A stretch of 64,000 nucleotides of DNA from Bacteroidales bacterium. Lineage in GTDB: Bacteria; Bacteroidota; Bacteroidia; Bacteroidales; Paludibacteraceae. This document shows positions 27,701-36,833 of the stretch, in pieces (within the stretch, counting starts at the first letter, position 1; the number at the start of each line of letters is the position of its first letter). A program made the position numbers and the translations under genes. Under the pieces are notes generated by a model that saw only the letters and a program-made list of their open reading frames with translations, was not told where the DNA came from and made no database searches. Location of the stretch: positions 1-64,000 of the forward strand of contig CAAGHA010000135.1 in assembly GCA_900769555.1 (NCBI GenBank), in the 5' to 3' direction.

Positions 27701-30627
27701 AACGCAACCGTTGCTGTATCTACAGAGCAAATTTCATCTGCATAAAAAGTGGTTTTACCCCAGAATTTTCCACATTTTGGAGAAACAGTGTCAAGCAATG
27801 TAACATAACGATGACAAGTCAAATTGCGCTCTGCAATAAACGAGGATGGGTCACGAGCAATCTTGTAGATATAATAGATGGAATCTAATCCCAAGTTAAA
27901 CTCGAAATTGTCCCCTATTGTCTTTCCATCGACAGTCTGACGTGCAGCATGAGAAACCCATTTATCACTGCGACAATTGTCTGCCACCAACGAATCTTTA
28001 TATCCTAACTCAACTAAATTTTCAAACGTGTATGAACAATCAGTAGTGCGTACATAGAATGTATCGTTGGTGATTTCCGGACAAACTAATGGTACACTAT
28101 CCATGATTGTAATAACCTGACTTCCCACACAGAAGTTACCGGACTCATCCACAACTTTCCATTCCAACTTGGTTTCACCAATTCTGAATGGAGCATTCAA
28201 TGCCTCGGTTTCTTCTCCATACTTACGCTCCAGCGATAAAAACAATAGCTCATCACTATTATCAGATACACCCAACAGCATTTTTACCCTTTCAACCTCA
28301 TCATCTGACAATTCAGTCCACGTCGCAGCCGGAATACTGAACCCAACCACTGAAGTATCAACTTTACAACTATCAAATGCATAAAACAAAGTTTGAGTAT
28401 TCCAATAGTTACCACAACTTGGATCTGTAATATCTTTTATGTTCAAATCCAGATCACAAACCTTTGTGAAACAACGTTCTTCTACGGTAAAGCGAAGCTT
28501 ATATACTCCCTTCCCTAAACTGATGGAAGTATCTTCCGGCAATTTACTCAACAAATTCTCCCAACTCTTCTCAAAAATCGGGGTAAGTTTTCCTTCCGAA
28601 GAACGCTGATCAATCTTCAAACTGATTTTTGCTGAATCTGCACAAGATTGGAACGTTGGGAATGGCAAATAGACCAACGTATCCTTACTATCATCTTTCA
28701 ATTCAATCACACCGGGAAGATCCAAACAAACTGCATCATTCGCCGTATTATTCTTGAATTTGAACAATGTATCAATACTCATACTACAAGTCAAATCCGC
28801 ACGAATAACTCTGTTGACATTCAAAGAAACCGGCATTCGTTCTGTACCACAACTTGGCTTATCAAGCGCAATTGCAGAATTTTCTGTAAATGCTGCACCG
28901 TTCCAAGAGTACAAGTATCCGGTTGAATCAGCAGAAATTGTTACCTGACCATATTTTGAAATACAAACAGAATCTGCTCCACTTAATAAGTTACCCAACT
29001 CATCTTTCAACAGAACATCTACATCCGGTGTTTGGTAAGCATGGATTGCAACAGAAAGAGTTCTTTTTTGCGGATCATCAGTCTTGGCTGGATCTTTTGC
29101 CTCTACCTGAAATCTGTATGTTCCATCCAAATGATTTGGCAAGGTCAAATCAAAATAGAGCGTATCGCCTCCCACCGAAGGCGTGGTATCCACCTCTATC
29201 TTACTTATCAAATCTTCATCATCTTCATTCAAGAAAGACCAAACATAGCCATTCATTCCGTCGCCCAAACTCAACCCGTCGTAAGGAGTTAAAAAATACG
29301 TTCTCCTTGCAACATCTCCGGTCTCTTTCGTGACACATAACAATGTATCTGCCTTAGAGAGTCCGGCAAGTGTATCAGGATATTTCACACAATCCAACCT
29401 CTTGGCAAACTCCACAACGAAAGAGGTATCCTGACCGACATTTTCCGTCATATTATTCCGTACAATTGCTCTAAATTGTACAGTGTCAGGATAAAGATCA
29501 TTCACCATCTGATATTTAAATTTTACTTTATTATCCGCTTGTGAAAATATTTTTGTTTCAAAAACTGTCCAAGTATTATATACTCCATCCGTCACCCCGA
29601 TCTTCGGATAATTTACTTGCCATTCGATTTCTGCACCCTCCTGATAATGATGAGCAGAGAGTGTAATCTCCTCTCCCGGACACCCCTGCCCCTTATCAAT
29701 ACAGATATGCTCCGTCTTCATTCCTACATAGTCAAAGAAAATAACATCCCTATCATCATGATTGTAAACATTGGTAGTAAAAACATAAAACAAATTTGCA
29801 AATTTTGAATCGTTATAGTTAGGGAAAGCTTCAATATCTATAGTAAGCGTGTACCAGCCATAATAATTCCACTTATCATCCATACATGCCAACTCAGAAC
29901 GCACCTTACTTCCAGATACCAAGTTAAATGTTGCGCCATTCCCAACTATCTGAGAATAACTTCCTCCACAAACAGTATCTTCTGAGTCTGTCACAATTGA
30001 GTCTTTTACAATCGTAACTCTGGTCGCAGCTCCTCCTGCCCCATTCTCAAATCCCAAACCGTATGAGGCTCCAAAATCATTGATTGGATTACCTCCCAAA
30101 TTCCCTATAAAAAAACGGAATTCCAATGAACCTGCACGACCACGATACAAATCCCAAGGGAAATAAAACATAACCGAACCTCGCTGAGCATTCTTTGGAC
30201 GAAGAACATAAAATGCATTACCATCCGATGTCCCTGTCGGCAAAATTGCATATTCATTCTCTCCCCATCTGGTAAATACCGAATCTGTTATAAGGTAAGT
30301 ATTATCCGCTGAAAGATTTTCATCATACGTCAACGAATTTAAATACCCCTGTGCAGAAGGAGGTAATTCTCCCCCATCCGGCAAAATACGCACACCGGAC
30401 AAAGTGGTTGTCAAGATAGAGTCTGTAGGGAAATTTTGATTTAGCACAGAAGCATCTTTTCTATTGAAGTCAGAACCGATTAAACTCTCGACTGAACCAT
30501 CAGCTGTAGATTGACAATTTTGAGAAAAAACAGATTGACATGACAAACATGCAATAATAAATGCAACAAGTGTAAATGGTTTACAAAAGAAACCACCTCT
30601 CCTGATTTTCATGGCAAATGAACACAT
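24754..30627 (-). CDS. Large secreted surface protein with HYR-like repeats and T9SS type B C-terminus
   Basis: 1957 residues, with a signal peptide ending near QSVFSQN. Cys-rich tandem Ig/HYR-like modules run through about residues 700-1400; each has a DNC or DSVP hinge and the phrase VTNDTFYV or TITKTWLA (for example LVCPEITNDTFYV, LTCPIVTNDTFYV, TVTKMWIATDESGN). The last 70 residues match the gliding-motility-associated CTD of T9SS cargo: NDSFLQRHRVVIFDRYGQKV, then PGVYFYQAQMKNG and a final VVYNK. The T9SS should export it to the surface. It is monocistronic, with its own promoter and terminator. An alternative start is the ATG at 30612, but the A-rich leader favours 30627. Role (adhesin-like) is inferred. 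Confidence 0.92.
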   Translation of the reverse strand: MCSFAMKIRRGGFFCKPFTLVAFIIACLSCQSVFSQNCQSTADGSVESLIGSDFNRKDASVLNQNFPTDSILTTTLSGVRILPDGGELPPSAQGYLNSLTYDENLSADNTYLITDSVFTRWGENEYAILPTGTSDGNAFYVLRPKNAQRGSVMFYFPWDLYRGRAGSLEFRFFIGNLGGNPINDFGASYGLGFENGAGGAATRVTIVKDSIVTDSEDTVCGGSYSQIVGNGATFNLVSGSKVRSELACMDDKWNYYGWYTLTIDIEAFPNYNDSKFANLFYVFTTNVYNHDDRDVIFFDYVGMKTEHICIDKGQGCPGEEITLSAHHYQEGAEIEWQVNYPKIGVTDGVYNTWTVFETKIFSQADNKVKFKYQMVNDLYPDTVQFRAIVRNNMTENVGQDTSFVVEFAKRLDCVKYPDTLAGLSKADTLLCVTKETGDVARRTYFLTPYDGLSLGDGMNGYVWSFLNEDDEDLISKIEVDTTPSVGGDTLYFDLTLPNHLDGTYRFQVEAKDPAKTDDPQKRTLSVAIHAYQTPDVDVLLKDELGNLLSGADSVCISKYGQVTISADSTGYLYSWNGAAFTENSAIALDKPSCGTERMPVSLNVNRVIRADLTCSMSIDTLFKFKNNTANDAVCLDLPGVIELKDDSKDTLVYLPFPTFQSCADSAKISLKIDQRSSEGKLTPIFEKSWENLLSKLPEDTSISLGKGVYKLRFTVEERCFTKVCDLDLNIKDITDPSCGNYWNTQTLFYAFDSCKVDTSVVGFSIPAATWTELSDDEVERVKMLLGVSDNSDELLFLSLERKYGEETEALNAPFRIGETKLEWKVVDESGNFCVGSQVITIMDSVPLVCPEITNDTFYVRTTDCSYTFENLVELGYKDSLVADNCRSDKWVSHAARQTVDGKTIGDNFEFNLGLDSIYYIYKIARDPSSFIAERNLTCHRYVTLLDTVSPKCGKFWGKTTFYADEICSVDTATVALNLGDVTAEGIGATDNCTSASELIIRFARTRDGEAVAWDQPYPIGETTISWVVTDLSGNKCESSQIITVLDSVPLTCPIVTNDTFYVEPERNSYKFGEMVELGYEDSVVTDFCRQIKVAHAERYDEQKVAIDEASEFGLGKDSLYYTYKIEANYANYIAYRELTCMRYVTLLDTIVPSFDDSNVKDVTIACQDEMLKEWPIITDNSGGKIDIKLDSVSTQSTNTADSAYYNYTVTKMWIATDESGNTDSLKQVITVRDTEAPTFNTVPKDTLFACDAEYIHKWPLVDDNCTPIANIALTLKDSISTQSDDLDDCMHYSYTITKTWLAKDPTGNSNTVTQMITVSDTVAPTFVVTKDTVTPVFEGRCIYRVPDLSSIVMSELADNCADVNNLIYSQTPDSTTRISETTKVYLKLSDPCGNYSVDSVMVFVETSKDAIIAVSMTEFDACSADSVDLTKRVSVSGSIYQLDYYFKDLNTTPVYSSGAWQLAGDSILKSYKATGIYYVIATDTLTGCSDTAQANITVYPQPELPVLKVDPFCANKSEKPSLSATYGKDADALTINWYNDKELQSPVKGVPVLSTLSAGDYSYHYTVTSVNGCLSDSQGVVPVKVYEVPSAPTVKDFSFCLNDVANIPQLPQSNKGDFEGLTINWITQPEIDLSKLSSLEPAYEYKFKVTSADGCISTAKEFSVLAMNAPSVSVLYGADQFNVCSGDSLPLSPIKVSVDSMNNKVSEQGWILGDKIYKSLDEIPLDFDGKHFYYYAENVCGRSDTTGDNRPIKVDVYHRHQEGDFNLVIADKGDTAMFFIGEEVYFNLATEDDHQLSAPLFYHWYKVVGKYDGEAGFNLDGVAVKEPASLDDRIHVIELTDKFPEEYMIQPEDSASYYVVIGDGVCPAVPTNRVRVDVMSKLPTAFTPYIKDGLNDSFLQRHRVVIFDRYGQKVFEGEDGWDGTKQGRMADPGVYFYQAQMKNGMVINGSIEVVYNK

Positions 30628-30739
30628 CTTTTAAATTCTTTATATATATTGTTAACAATTTTCAAAATACACACCAACGTTCTATTAACAACCATCTATA
30701 CTTTATTCGCAAAAATGTAAATAATTCTTAATTCAGATG

Positions 30740-30770
30740 CAAAAATACATATTTCACTGATTTATACAAA
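30740..30770 (-). promoter_or_regulatory. Promoter of the large T9SS cargo gene
   Basis: Exact match to the Bacteroidota consensus on the minus strand: TTTG (30770-30767), 19 bp, then TATTTTTG (30747-30740). It leaves a leader of about 110 nt before the ATG at 30627. Confidence 0.75.
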
Positions 30771-31092
30771 TAAAACATGTATTTTTATGCAAAAATCCAC
30801 AAAAAAACACTCTAAAAATCCCTGTTTAACTAAGGATTAGTTCTATATATTCACCGGCTAAAAAGATATAAATCATGGGTAAATGAAATTTATGAAGATT
30901 TAACTTGGTCATTGCTTATAAAAAATAGACTACAAAAACTCTTCTCCAATAAACTAAAAACTAAGAATAACAGATTGAATTTTATTCTCTTGTTAATTTC
31001 TCGTGAATAACTTTACGGCAAAAACCTTAAAATTAAAAATGAAAAAAGATACATTTGCAATCCGAAATTAGAAACCGGTAAAAAATAAAATT
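30771..31092. other. Gap before dnaB with a weak repeat end
   Basis: Contains TAGTTCTATATATTCACCGG at 30838-30857, which resembles the GTTCTATAAATTCACC end of the repeat family, and a TACATTTG -7-like box at 31050-31057, 35 bp before dnaB but without a -33 partner. No gene was recognised. Confidence 0.4.
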
Positions 31093-32619
31093 ATGGCAGA
31101 GCAAAGTAGAAATAGTTATACAAAAAGAAATGAAAAAAATATTAGCGAATATGCAAAACTACCTCCTCAAGCATTAGAGTTGGAAGAGGCTGTTTTGGGC
31201 GCATTAATGTTGGAAAAAGATGCTTATAGTTGCGTCAGTGACATCCTTAAGGAAGGGTGTTTCTATAAAGATGCTCATAAGACCATCTTCCGCGCTATTG
31301 TTTCTTTAGCCTCCCGTCAAGAACCGGTGGATTTATTAACGGTCCCTGAAGAACTTAAAAAAGAGGGGGTACTCGAGGATGTGGGTGGTGCATACTACAT
31401 TGCAAAACTTACTGCCGGCGTAACTTCTACAGCTCACTTGGAATACCATTCTCGAATATTAGCTCAAAAGTCATTGGCCAGAGAGTTGATTACTTTCTCT
31501 TCGGATATTCAAAGAAAGGCATTTGATGAGAAAACCGATATTGACGACTTGATGCAGGAGGCAGAATCGCGACTTTTTGAAATCTCTAACAAAAATATGA
31601 GTCACGACTTTCAAGAGATTAAATCTGTTTTGGGAGAGGCAATTAAGCGTATCGAAGATGCTTCCAACAAGGCTGATGGTTTAAGTGGTGTGGCGAGTGG
31701 ATTTCATAAATTGGACGAAATTACTTCCGGTTGGCAACGTTCAGACTTGGTCATCATTGCTGCTCGTCCGGCCATGGGTAAGACTGCATTCGTTCTTTCC
31801 ATGGTAAAAAATATGGCAGAACAAGGAACACCTGTAGCTGTATTCGACCTGGAAATGTCTAACGTTCAACTTGTTAATCGTCTGCTTACCAATGTGTGCG
31901 AAATTTCAGGTAAAAAAATTCGTGATGGAAAATTGGACAAAAGTGAATGGGATCAGTTGATGCAACGTTCTCGTATCTTGGAGGAGATGCCTATCTACTT
32001 AGACGACTCTGCCGCACTTAATATCATCGATTTAAATACGAAAGCCAGACGACTGGTTAAGGATCATGGTGTGAAATGTATTGTTATCGACTACCTGCAA
32101 TTGATGAATGCAAGCGGTATGAAATTCGGCAGTCGCGAACAAGAGGTGAGTTTGATTTCTCGCTCGCTAAAACAATTGGCGAAAGAATTGGACATTCCGA
32201 TTATTGCACTTTCTCAGCTGAATCGTGGTGTGGAAAAGACAGAGGATAAACGTCCCGGATTGGCAGACCTTCGTGAATCAGGAGCAATTGAGCAAGATGC
32301 GGATATGGTACTATTTATTCATCGCCCGGAATATTATAAAATATACGAAGATCCTAAAACCGGGGAAGACCTAACGGGTATAGCTGAAATTATCATTGCT
32401 AAACATCGTAATGGCGGTTTGGGTGATGTGAAACTTCGATTCAGAAGTGAGTTGGCAAGATTCCAAAACCTTGATGATAAAATGAATCTCTCTTTTGGGT
32501 CTGTTCAGCAAGTTGGGAATGGTATTGCTCAATATGGTTCAACTCCAACAATGTCATCACCGACAAATAATTTTGATGGTCCGGACTTCTCTGCCGGCAC
32601 TAACACTACGCCATTCTAA
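31093..32619 (+). CDS. dnaB: Replicative DNA helicase
   Basis: Hexameric helicase that unwinds DNA at the replication fork. 508 residues. The N-terminal DnaB domain (LEEAVLGALMLEKDAY...DLLTVPEELKK) is followed by the RecA-type domain with Walker A AARPAMGKTAF near residue 220, Walker B VIDYLQLM, the DnaB RxSGAIEQDADMVLFIHRPE segment and the arginine-finger region KHRNGGLGDVKLRF. A Gly/Asn/Ser-rich tail of about 40 residues ends the protein. It stands alone in plus orientation. Confidence 0.97.
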   Translation: MAEQSRNSYTKRNEKNISEYAKLPPQALELEEAVLGALMLEKDAYSCVSDILKEGCFYKDAHKTIFRAIVSLASRQEPVDLLTVPEELKKEGVLEDVGGAYYIAKLTAGVTSTAHLEYHSRILAQKSLARELITFSSDIQRKAFDEKTDIDDLMQEAESRLFEISNKNMSHDFQEIKSVLGEAIKRIEDASNKADGLSGVASGFHKLDEITSGWQRSDLVIIAARPAMGKTAFVLSMVKNMAEQGTPVAVFDLEMSNVQLVNRLLTNVCEISGKKIRDGKLDKSEWDQLMQRSRILEEMPIYLDDSAALNIIDLNTKARRLVKDHGVKCIVIDYLQLMNASGMKFGSREQEVSLISRSLKQLAKELDIPIIALSQLNRGVEKTEDKRPGLADLRESGAIEQDADMVLFIHRPEYYKIYEDPKTGEDLTGIAEIIIAKHRNGGLGDVKLRFRSELARFQNLDDKMNLSFGSVQQVGNGIAQYGSTPTMSSPTNNFDGPDFSAGTNTTPF

Positions 32620-32739
32620 TTGTAAAAATGATTTGTTCGTTAAATATCTATAAAAAAAGATGGAATAAGAAAACTTTTCGTTTCTTTTGCATCAATCGGA
32701 AATTTGATTTCCTTTTTCTTTCTTTAATACAAATTATTC

Positions 32740-33543
32740 ATGAAAACAAATCGTTCGATTCTGACCTATTTTAGTGCAACGTATACAACTCGAAAAGTTT
32801 CGCAAACAATTATTCAAGGTCTTGCAAAATCTTATGAAGAGTATGACTTAACTTGCCAAATTCCTGCTGAAGATATTTATTGTGAATCTAATGATTTGCT
32901 TGTTGTGGGTGTGCCGGTTTATGCGGGACGGGTTCCTCAACAAGCAGCAAAGGCTCTAAAAAAATTTAAAGGTCAAAACACTCCAGCCATCATCGTTTGC
33001 GTATATGGGAATAGAGATTATGATGATGCCCTGCTGGAATTGCAAAACATTGTGGAAGAAAATGGATTTAAAACGATTGCTGCTGCAACTTTCATTGCTC
33101 AACATTCTATATTTCCGCAAATTGCAACAGGCAGACCTGATGCTGAAGATTATATACTCATAAAACAATTTTCTAAAGATTGTGCCGATTTAATTTCAAA
33201 CTATTCTGAAAACATCCAACTTCCTAAATTGCAACTTAAAGGAAATTTCCCATACAAGGAATATAAAAAAATTCCTTTTCAACCAAGCACATTAAGATTG
33301 ATTTGCTCAAAGTGTGGACGATGCGCACAACTTTGTCCGACAAAAGCAATCAATTTTGAGAAACATTGTGAGACAAACGATAATTTATGCATTTCTTGTG
33401 GAAGATGTATCATAGAATGTCCTCGCAAGGCTCGCCAATATTTTAATGTCCTACACAAAGCGTCTTTGGTGAAATTTACCAATAATTATGTGGAAAGAAG
33501 AGCTCCTGAATTTTACTCCTTCAACTTGAATGCTTATAAGTAA
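32740..33543 (+). CDS. Flavodoxin-like / 2x[4Fe-4S] ferredoxin fusion (EFR1 type)
   Basis: 267 residues. The N-terminal 150 residues look like a flavodoxin fold (ILTYFSATYTTRKVSQTI, a phosphate-binding-like loop, then VVGVPVYAGRVPQQA). The C-terminal third has two clusters, CSKCGRCAQLCP and CISCGRCIIECP, each CxxCxxCxxxC, for two [4Fe-4S] clusters. A flavin-and-iron-sulfur electron carrier is likely; this architecture is found in the EFR1 family, whose partner is unknown. It lies 120 bp after dnaB and converges with the BASS transporter gene. Confidence 0.88.
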   Translation: MKTNRSILTYFSATYTTRKVSQTIIQGLAKSYEEYDLTCQIPAEDIYCESNDLLVVGVPVYAGRVPQQAAKALKKFKGQNTPAIIVCVYGNRDYDDALLELQNIVEENGFKTIAAATFIAQHSIFPQIATGRPDAEDYILIKQFSKDCADLISNYSENIQLPKLQLKGNFPYKEYKKIPFQPSTLRLICSKCGRCAQLCPTKAINFEKHCETNDNLCISCGRCIIECPRKARQYFNVLHKASLVKFTNNYVERRAPEFYSFNLNAYK

Positions 33544-33569
33544 TTTCCGTTAAATACGCTAGAAAGCAT

Positions 33570-34520
33570 CTATTGCTCTCTCTTTTTATTTCGAAGTGAT
33601 AACTGAAAGCTATTAACCAAATTTTGCCATACAACATACGTTGCAGGAGCTACTACTACTAACGGAGAAAAGAATGTTTGAGCCAACCAAATGGCTAATA
33701 TCGTGTTTTTTTGTCCTAAAGCTTGAGCACTCGCGATCTTATTATGATACTTAGCTCCCATCAATCGTCCAACGCAAAATTGCAACAAACAAGCAAAGAG
33801 TGAAATTCCTGACATCGCAATTGCTATAGATTGCTGTGAAACATCCATGTTCAACAGATCTGTTGTTGTACGAGACATTAATAAAGCCAATGCTACGGTC
33901 CATAACCAAAATGAAATACCCTGTTTCTCTTTCAAAAATTGATGAATGCGAGGAAAAAACTTCAACAAAAGAATGGAAAGAAAAAAAGGACCTAAAACCA
34001 GAGGAAGGACCTTTTGCGAGATTATCCAAAACGAATCAAAAAAAGAATAGGTTGCACTCCCCGACTCTATCCCCACCAAAGATAAGAAAAGTGGCGCCGT
34101 AAAGGCTATCAAAAGATTGGTTGTGATGCTATACGTGATTAACCCTGGTACATTCCCTCCCAACATTGACGTGATAACCGGAGCAGAAGTGGCCGTCGGA
34201 ATTATGGTACAAATCAAAGCTCCTACTGCTACAACCCCATTTATAGGATACAATACGAAATAGATGATGAGTGCAGAAATAAACTGAAATAGTCCCAAAT
34301 AGATATGCCATTTCTTAAATTGGATTTGCCTTATAGATACCTTACAATAAACTATCAACAACATTACAAATAACATGTATTTGGTAATAAATGTAATATC
34401 CTTTAATGGCTCATCCATAAAATATCGGGTAATGAATGAAACATCAACAAATACCGAATGAAAAACAATCCCTATCAACATAGAGATAAACAAAGCATAG
34501 GTCTTAAGAAACTTTTTCAT
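33570..34520 (-). CDS. BASS-family transporter
   Basis: 316 residues, about nine or ten hydrophobic segments, no signal peptide. The segment TIIPTATSAPVITSMLGGN (about residues 115-133) and the second half's crossing-like region are typical of the bile acid:sodium symporter superfamily, which includes exporters of arsenite-like and organic anions as well as Na+ symporters. It is the last gene of the seven-gene operon starting at the ammonia-lyase, 14 bp after the glucosaminidase gene. Substrate cannot be inferred; a link to export of an aromatic acid is only a guess from context. Confidence 0.75.
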   Translation of the reverse strand: MKKFLKTYALFISMLIGIVFHSVFVDVSFITRYFMDEPLKDITFITKYMLFVMLLIVYCKVSIRQIQFKKWHIYLGLFQFISALIIYFVLYPINGVVAVGALICTIIPTATSAPVITSMLGGNVPGLITYSITTNLLIAFTAPLFLSLVGIESGSATYSFFDSFWIISQKVLPLVLGPFFLSILLLKFFPRIHQFLKEKQGISFWLWTVALALLMSRTTTDLLNMDVSQQSIAIAMSGISLFACLLQFCVGRLMGAKYHNKIASAQALGQKNTILAIWLAQTFFSPLVVVAPATYVVWQNLVNSFQLSLRNKKREQ

Positions 34521-34534
34521 AACACCTTTTGGAA

Positions 34535-35482
34535 CTAATTCAATTTTAAAGAGATTCCTGCTATCAAGTATCTGTGTTTAGCATTCATTTTCATCAAATT
34601 CAGCTTACGAATACCATACAATTGTGATATAGAATACCATGTATCACCTTCGCGAACATAATGACGATCTTGCTCTTTATTTTTTTTCTTCTTCTCTTCT
34701 AAATAGATATATTCACCCACTTGCAAAACGTGGTCTTCCGGCATCTCATTCAGATACTTCAACTCTGCAATAGTTAATCCGGTTTGCTTGGATATCCCAT
34801 AAAAAGTATCTCCGGCTTTTACCTGAATACATTTTATTCCGTTCACTTTATTTCGTTTCAAAGCTGGTGGAGTCGGACTGTTTTGCGGCATTTTTTTTGC
34901 CGGATTCGGAGCAATTACATTCAATGTCCGAGAATCCGGTGTAACATCTTTCTCCGCTAGGTATCGCTCCGGATGCTTATCATACTCATACAACTTATTC
35001 TGTTCTATTATCTCCATCAAAAGTTGAGGATATTTAGAATTGGTAGCATAACCTGCCTTTTTAAGTCCTTTTGCCCACCCCTTATAATCAGTTATAGAAA
35101 GTTCGAATAGTTCTGAATACCTTGATTTGGTAAGAAATATTGAATGATCTCTAAATGACTCATCTGCATTTTTGTAAACACGAAAACACTCATTTCTTTT
35201 ATCATCATCCTTGTAATATCCTTTCCCGGAATAATCTCCGGGACATTTAATTCCAAAATGGTTATTGGCTCTTATTGCTAAATCACTTCTTCCACTACCC
35301 GATTCCAAAATTCCTTGCGCCAAAGTTATGCTTGCCGGGATTTTATACAAATACATCTCCCGAATTGCCACTTTATGGTATCGCTCAATATAAGCTGTTG
35401 TTTGAGCAGACTGATAGGATTGAGCTACAAGAGAAATAACAACTGCAAAAAGTAATACAAAAACTGAAACGAACTTCCTCAT
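34535..35482 (-). CDS. Glucosaminidase with two LysM domains
   Basis: 315 residues; signal peptide ending near ISLVAQS. The glucosaminidase domain (about 30-170) has the catalytic Glu in LAQGILESGSGRSDLA and the GIKCPGDYSG segment. Two LysM repeats follow: KAGDTFYGISKQTGLTIAEL and REGDTWYSISQLYGIRKLNL. It should bind and cut peptidoglycan outside the cytoplasm. It lies 12 bp after the plug-domain gene. Confidence 0.93.
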   Translation of the reverse strand: MRKFVSVFVLLFAVVISLVAQSYQSAQTTAYIERYHKVAIREMYLYKIPASITLAQGILESGSGRSDLAIRANNHFGIKCPGDYSGKGYYKDDDKRNECFRVYKNADESFRDHSIFLTKSRYSELFELSITDYKGWAKGLKKAGYATNSKYPQLLMEIIEQNKLYEYDKHPERYLAEKDVTPDSRTLNVIAPNPAKKMPQNSPTPPALKRNKVNGIKCIQVKAGDTFYGISKQTGLTIAELKYLNEMPEDHVLQVGEYIYLEEKKKKNKEQDRHYVREGDTWYSISQLYGIRKLNLMKMNAKHRYLIAGISLKLN

Positions 35483-35494
35483 AAAACTTTCTAT

Positions 35495-36193
35495 CTAATC
35501 CTTCCGAATTAAATTTATAACCCTTGCCGGTTCTAAATATTCTTTCGAAAGAGATGATTCATATTTTGTTTTCGTTGTAAACAATATAATTCCATTTCCA
35601 CCTCGCATACCTAACGACGCACAAGCTGGATTTGTTGATTTCACATATTCTACATAAGCTATCTCCATTACCGGAATACCTGAAACATCACCGGTTTCTA
35701 CCCCATCTAAATAGAAAATCGGTGTTGTATTTCCATTTAATGTTACTGCTATATTAGAGGGATATTTTCTATATACAGCTGCCAATGCAGTCTGCTCTCC
35801 CGTTGCTTCAAGATCTTTTTGAGTTAAAATCGTACCACCGTAAAATGTAGAAATCTCCGGCAACCGTTTTTTCATTGTTGCCGTAATAATCGAATCTTTT
35901 ACATCAATTTGAATATCATCCAATCCACCTAACGAAAAATAATAAGGAGCTGATGTTTCGTCCTCATAAAAAAATAGCGTATCTTTTTCTAAATCGGCTT
36001 TCTTGATTGAAAAATAACCTCTCTTACTGATTTTCTTTAGAGGCTGAGAGTTAATCGAAACCCTCACTTTCTTTACATCAATATCACCTTGTACAACTCC
36101 ACTCACTAACTGAGAAAACGATGATAAACTAAAACACAATGCAGAGATTATACATAATAATCTCAATTTTTTAACATTTACACTCATACTCAT
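35495..36193 (-). CDS. Secreted TonB-plug-like protein without a barrel
   Basis: 232 residues; signal peptide ending near SSFSQ. A short Ig-like domain is followed by a plug-like region (LEATGEQTALAAVYRKYPSN; later IPVMEIAYVEYVKSTNPACASLGMRGGNGIILFTTK). It stops there, so there is no 22-strand barrel: a stand-alone plug. The gene starts in an ATGA overlap with the upstream lipoprotein gene, so the pair is translationally coupled. Stand-alone plug proteins occur in Bacteroidota envelopes; the role here is unknown. Confidence 0.75.
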   Translation of the reverse strand: MSMSVNVKKLRLLCIISALCFSLSSFSQLVSGVVQGDIDVKKVRVSINSQPLKKISKRGYFSIKKADLEKDTLFFYEDETSAPYYFSLGGLDDIQIDVKDSIITATMKKRLPEISTFYGGTILTQKDLEATGEQTALAAVYRKYPSNIAVTLNGNTTPIFYLDGVETGDVSGIPVMEIAYVEYVKSTNPACASLGMRGGNGIILFTTKTKYESSLSKEYLEPARVINLIRKD

Positions 36194-36825
36194 TCTTGTT
36201 TTATTAGTTTAAGATTAATTTTTAAGCCTAATTTTGAATGGTCTATAGTGATCAATTCTTCGTCAAAAACTCCAATCATACCCTTAATACCAGAGCCTCG
36301 ACCCACCATACGTACAAAACCATTTTTCGCAGGATATACCAAATAGTTATATTCCCCATTTTTCGTTTTCAGACTACAACCCCATCTCTGGGAATTTGCA
36401 GAAGTTTGATAAAGAACACCTTTAAATTGATCCGGAACATCTAACATCAATATACTTCTAAAATCATCCCTCAAAATATTCAATATCACCTTCTTATTTA
36501 ATTTATCCATGCAACTATGCACAATGAAACTATCCGCAGAAAGTGAAAAGTCAAATATCTGCATACCAAATGTTGTCATCATCACAATTCGATAAGATCG
36601 TTCCCCCTCTTTTGATAATGCCAACATCCCTGAAAGTGTATTCTCTTTAAAGGTAACATCGGCTGTAAAATAGAGCGGCTGAACTATTGAATCAAAAACC
36701 GGCATCAAATTGGAGCGATAAGTACTAACAGTCAGCGTTGGCTGCATTCCCATACTTCTGTAAATCTTAGGAGTGCAACCAACAACCAACGATATCAATA
36801 ATACTGCAACTGATAACTTCTTCAT
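36190..36825 (-). CDS. LolB-like outer-membrane lipoprotein
   Basis: 211 residues. Lipobox SLVVGC with Cys17. The rest is a beta-rich fold (YFTADVTFKENTLSGMLALS... YRIVMMTTFGMQIFDFSL...), with the pattern of the Bacteroidota LolB/LolA-like superfamily. It directly follows LolA (8 bp) and overlaps the plug gene by 4 bp. A receptor for lipoprotein or pigment insertion at the outer membrane is inferred. Confidence 0.7.
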   Translation of the reverse strand: MKKLSVAVLLISLVVGCTPKIYRSMGMQPTLTVSTYRSNLMPVFDSIVQPLYFTADVTFKENTLSGMLALSKEGERSYRIVMMTTFGMQIFDFSLSADSFIVHSCMDKLNKKVILNILRDDFRSILMLDVPDQFKGVLYQTSANSQRWGCSLKTKNGEYNYLVYPAKNGFVRMVGRGSGIKGMIGVFDEELITIDHSKLGLKINLKLIKQE

Positions 36826-36833
36826 TAATTTTC

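Noticed and set aside
28890..29333. 147-codon plus-strand open frame inside the giant surface protein
   Set aside because: Antisense shadow; no start context and His/Leu/Ser-rich nonsense composition.
32640..32690. Possible terminator after dnaB (AAGAAAAC / GTTTCTT)
   Set aside because: Stem is short with a bulge and no firm T-tract position; not distinguishable from AT-rich background.
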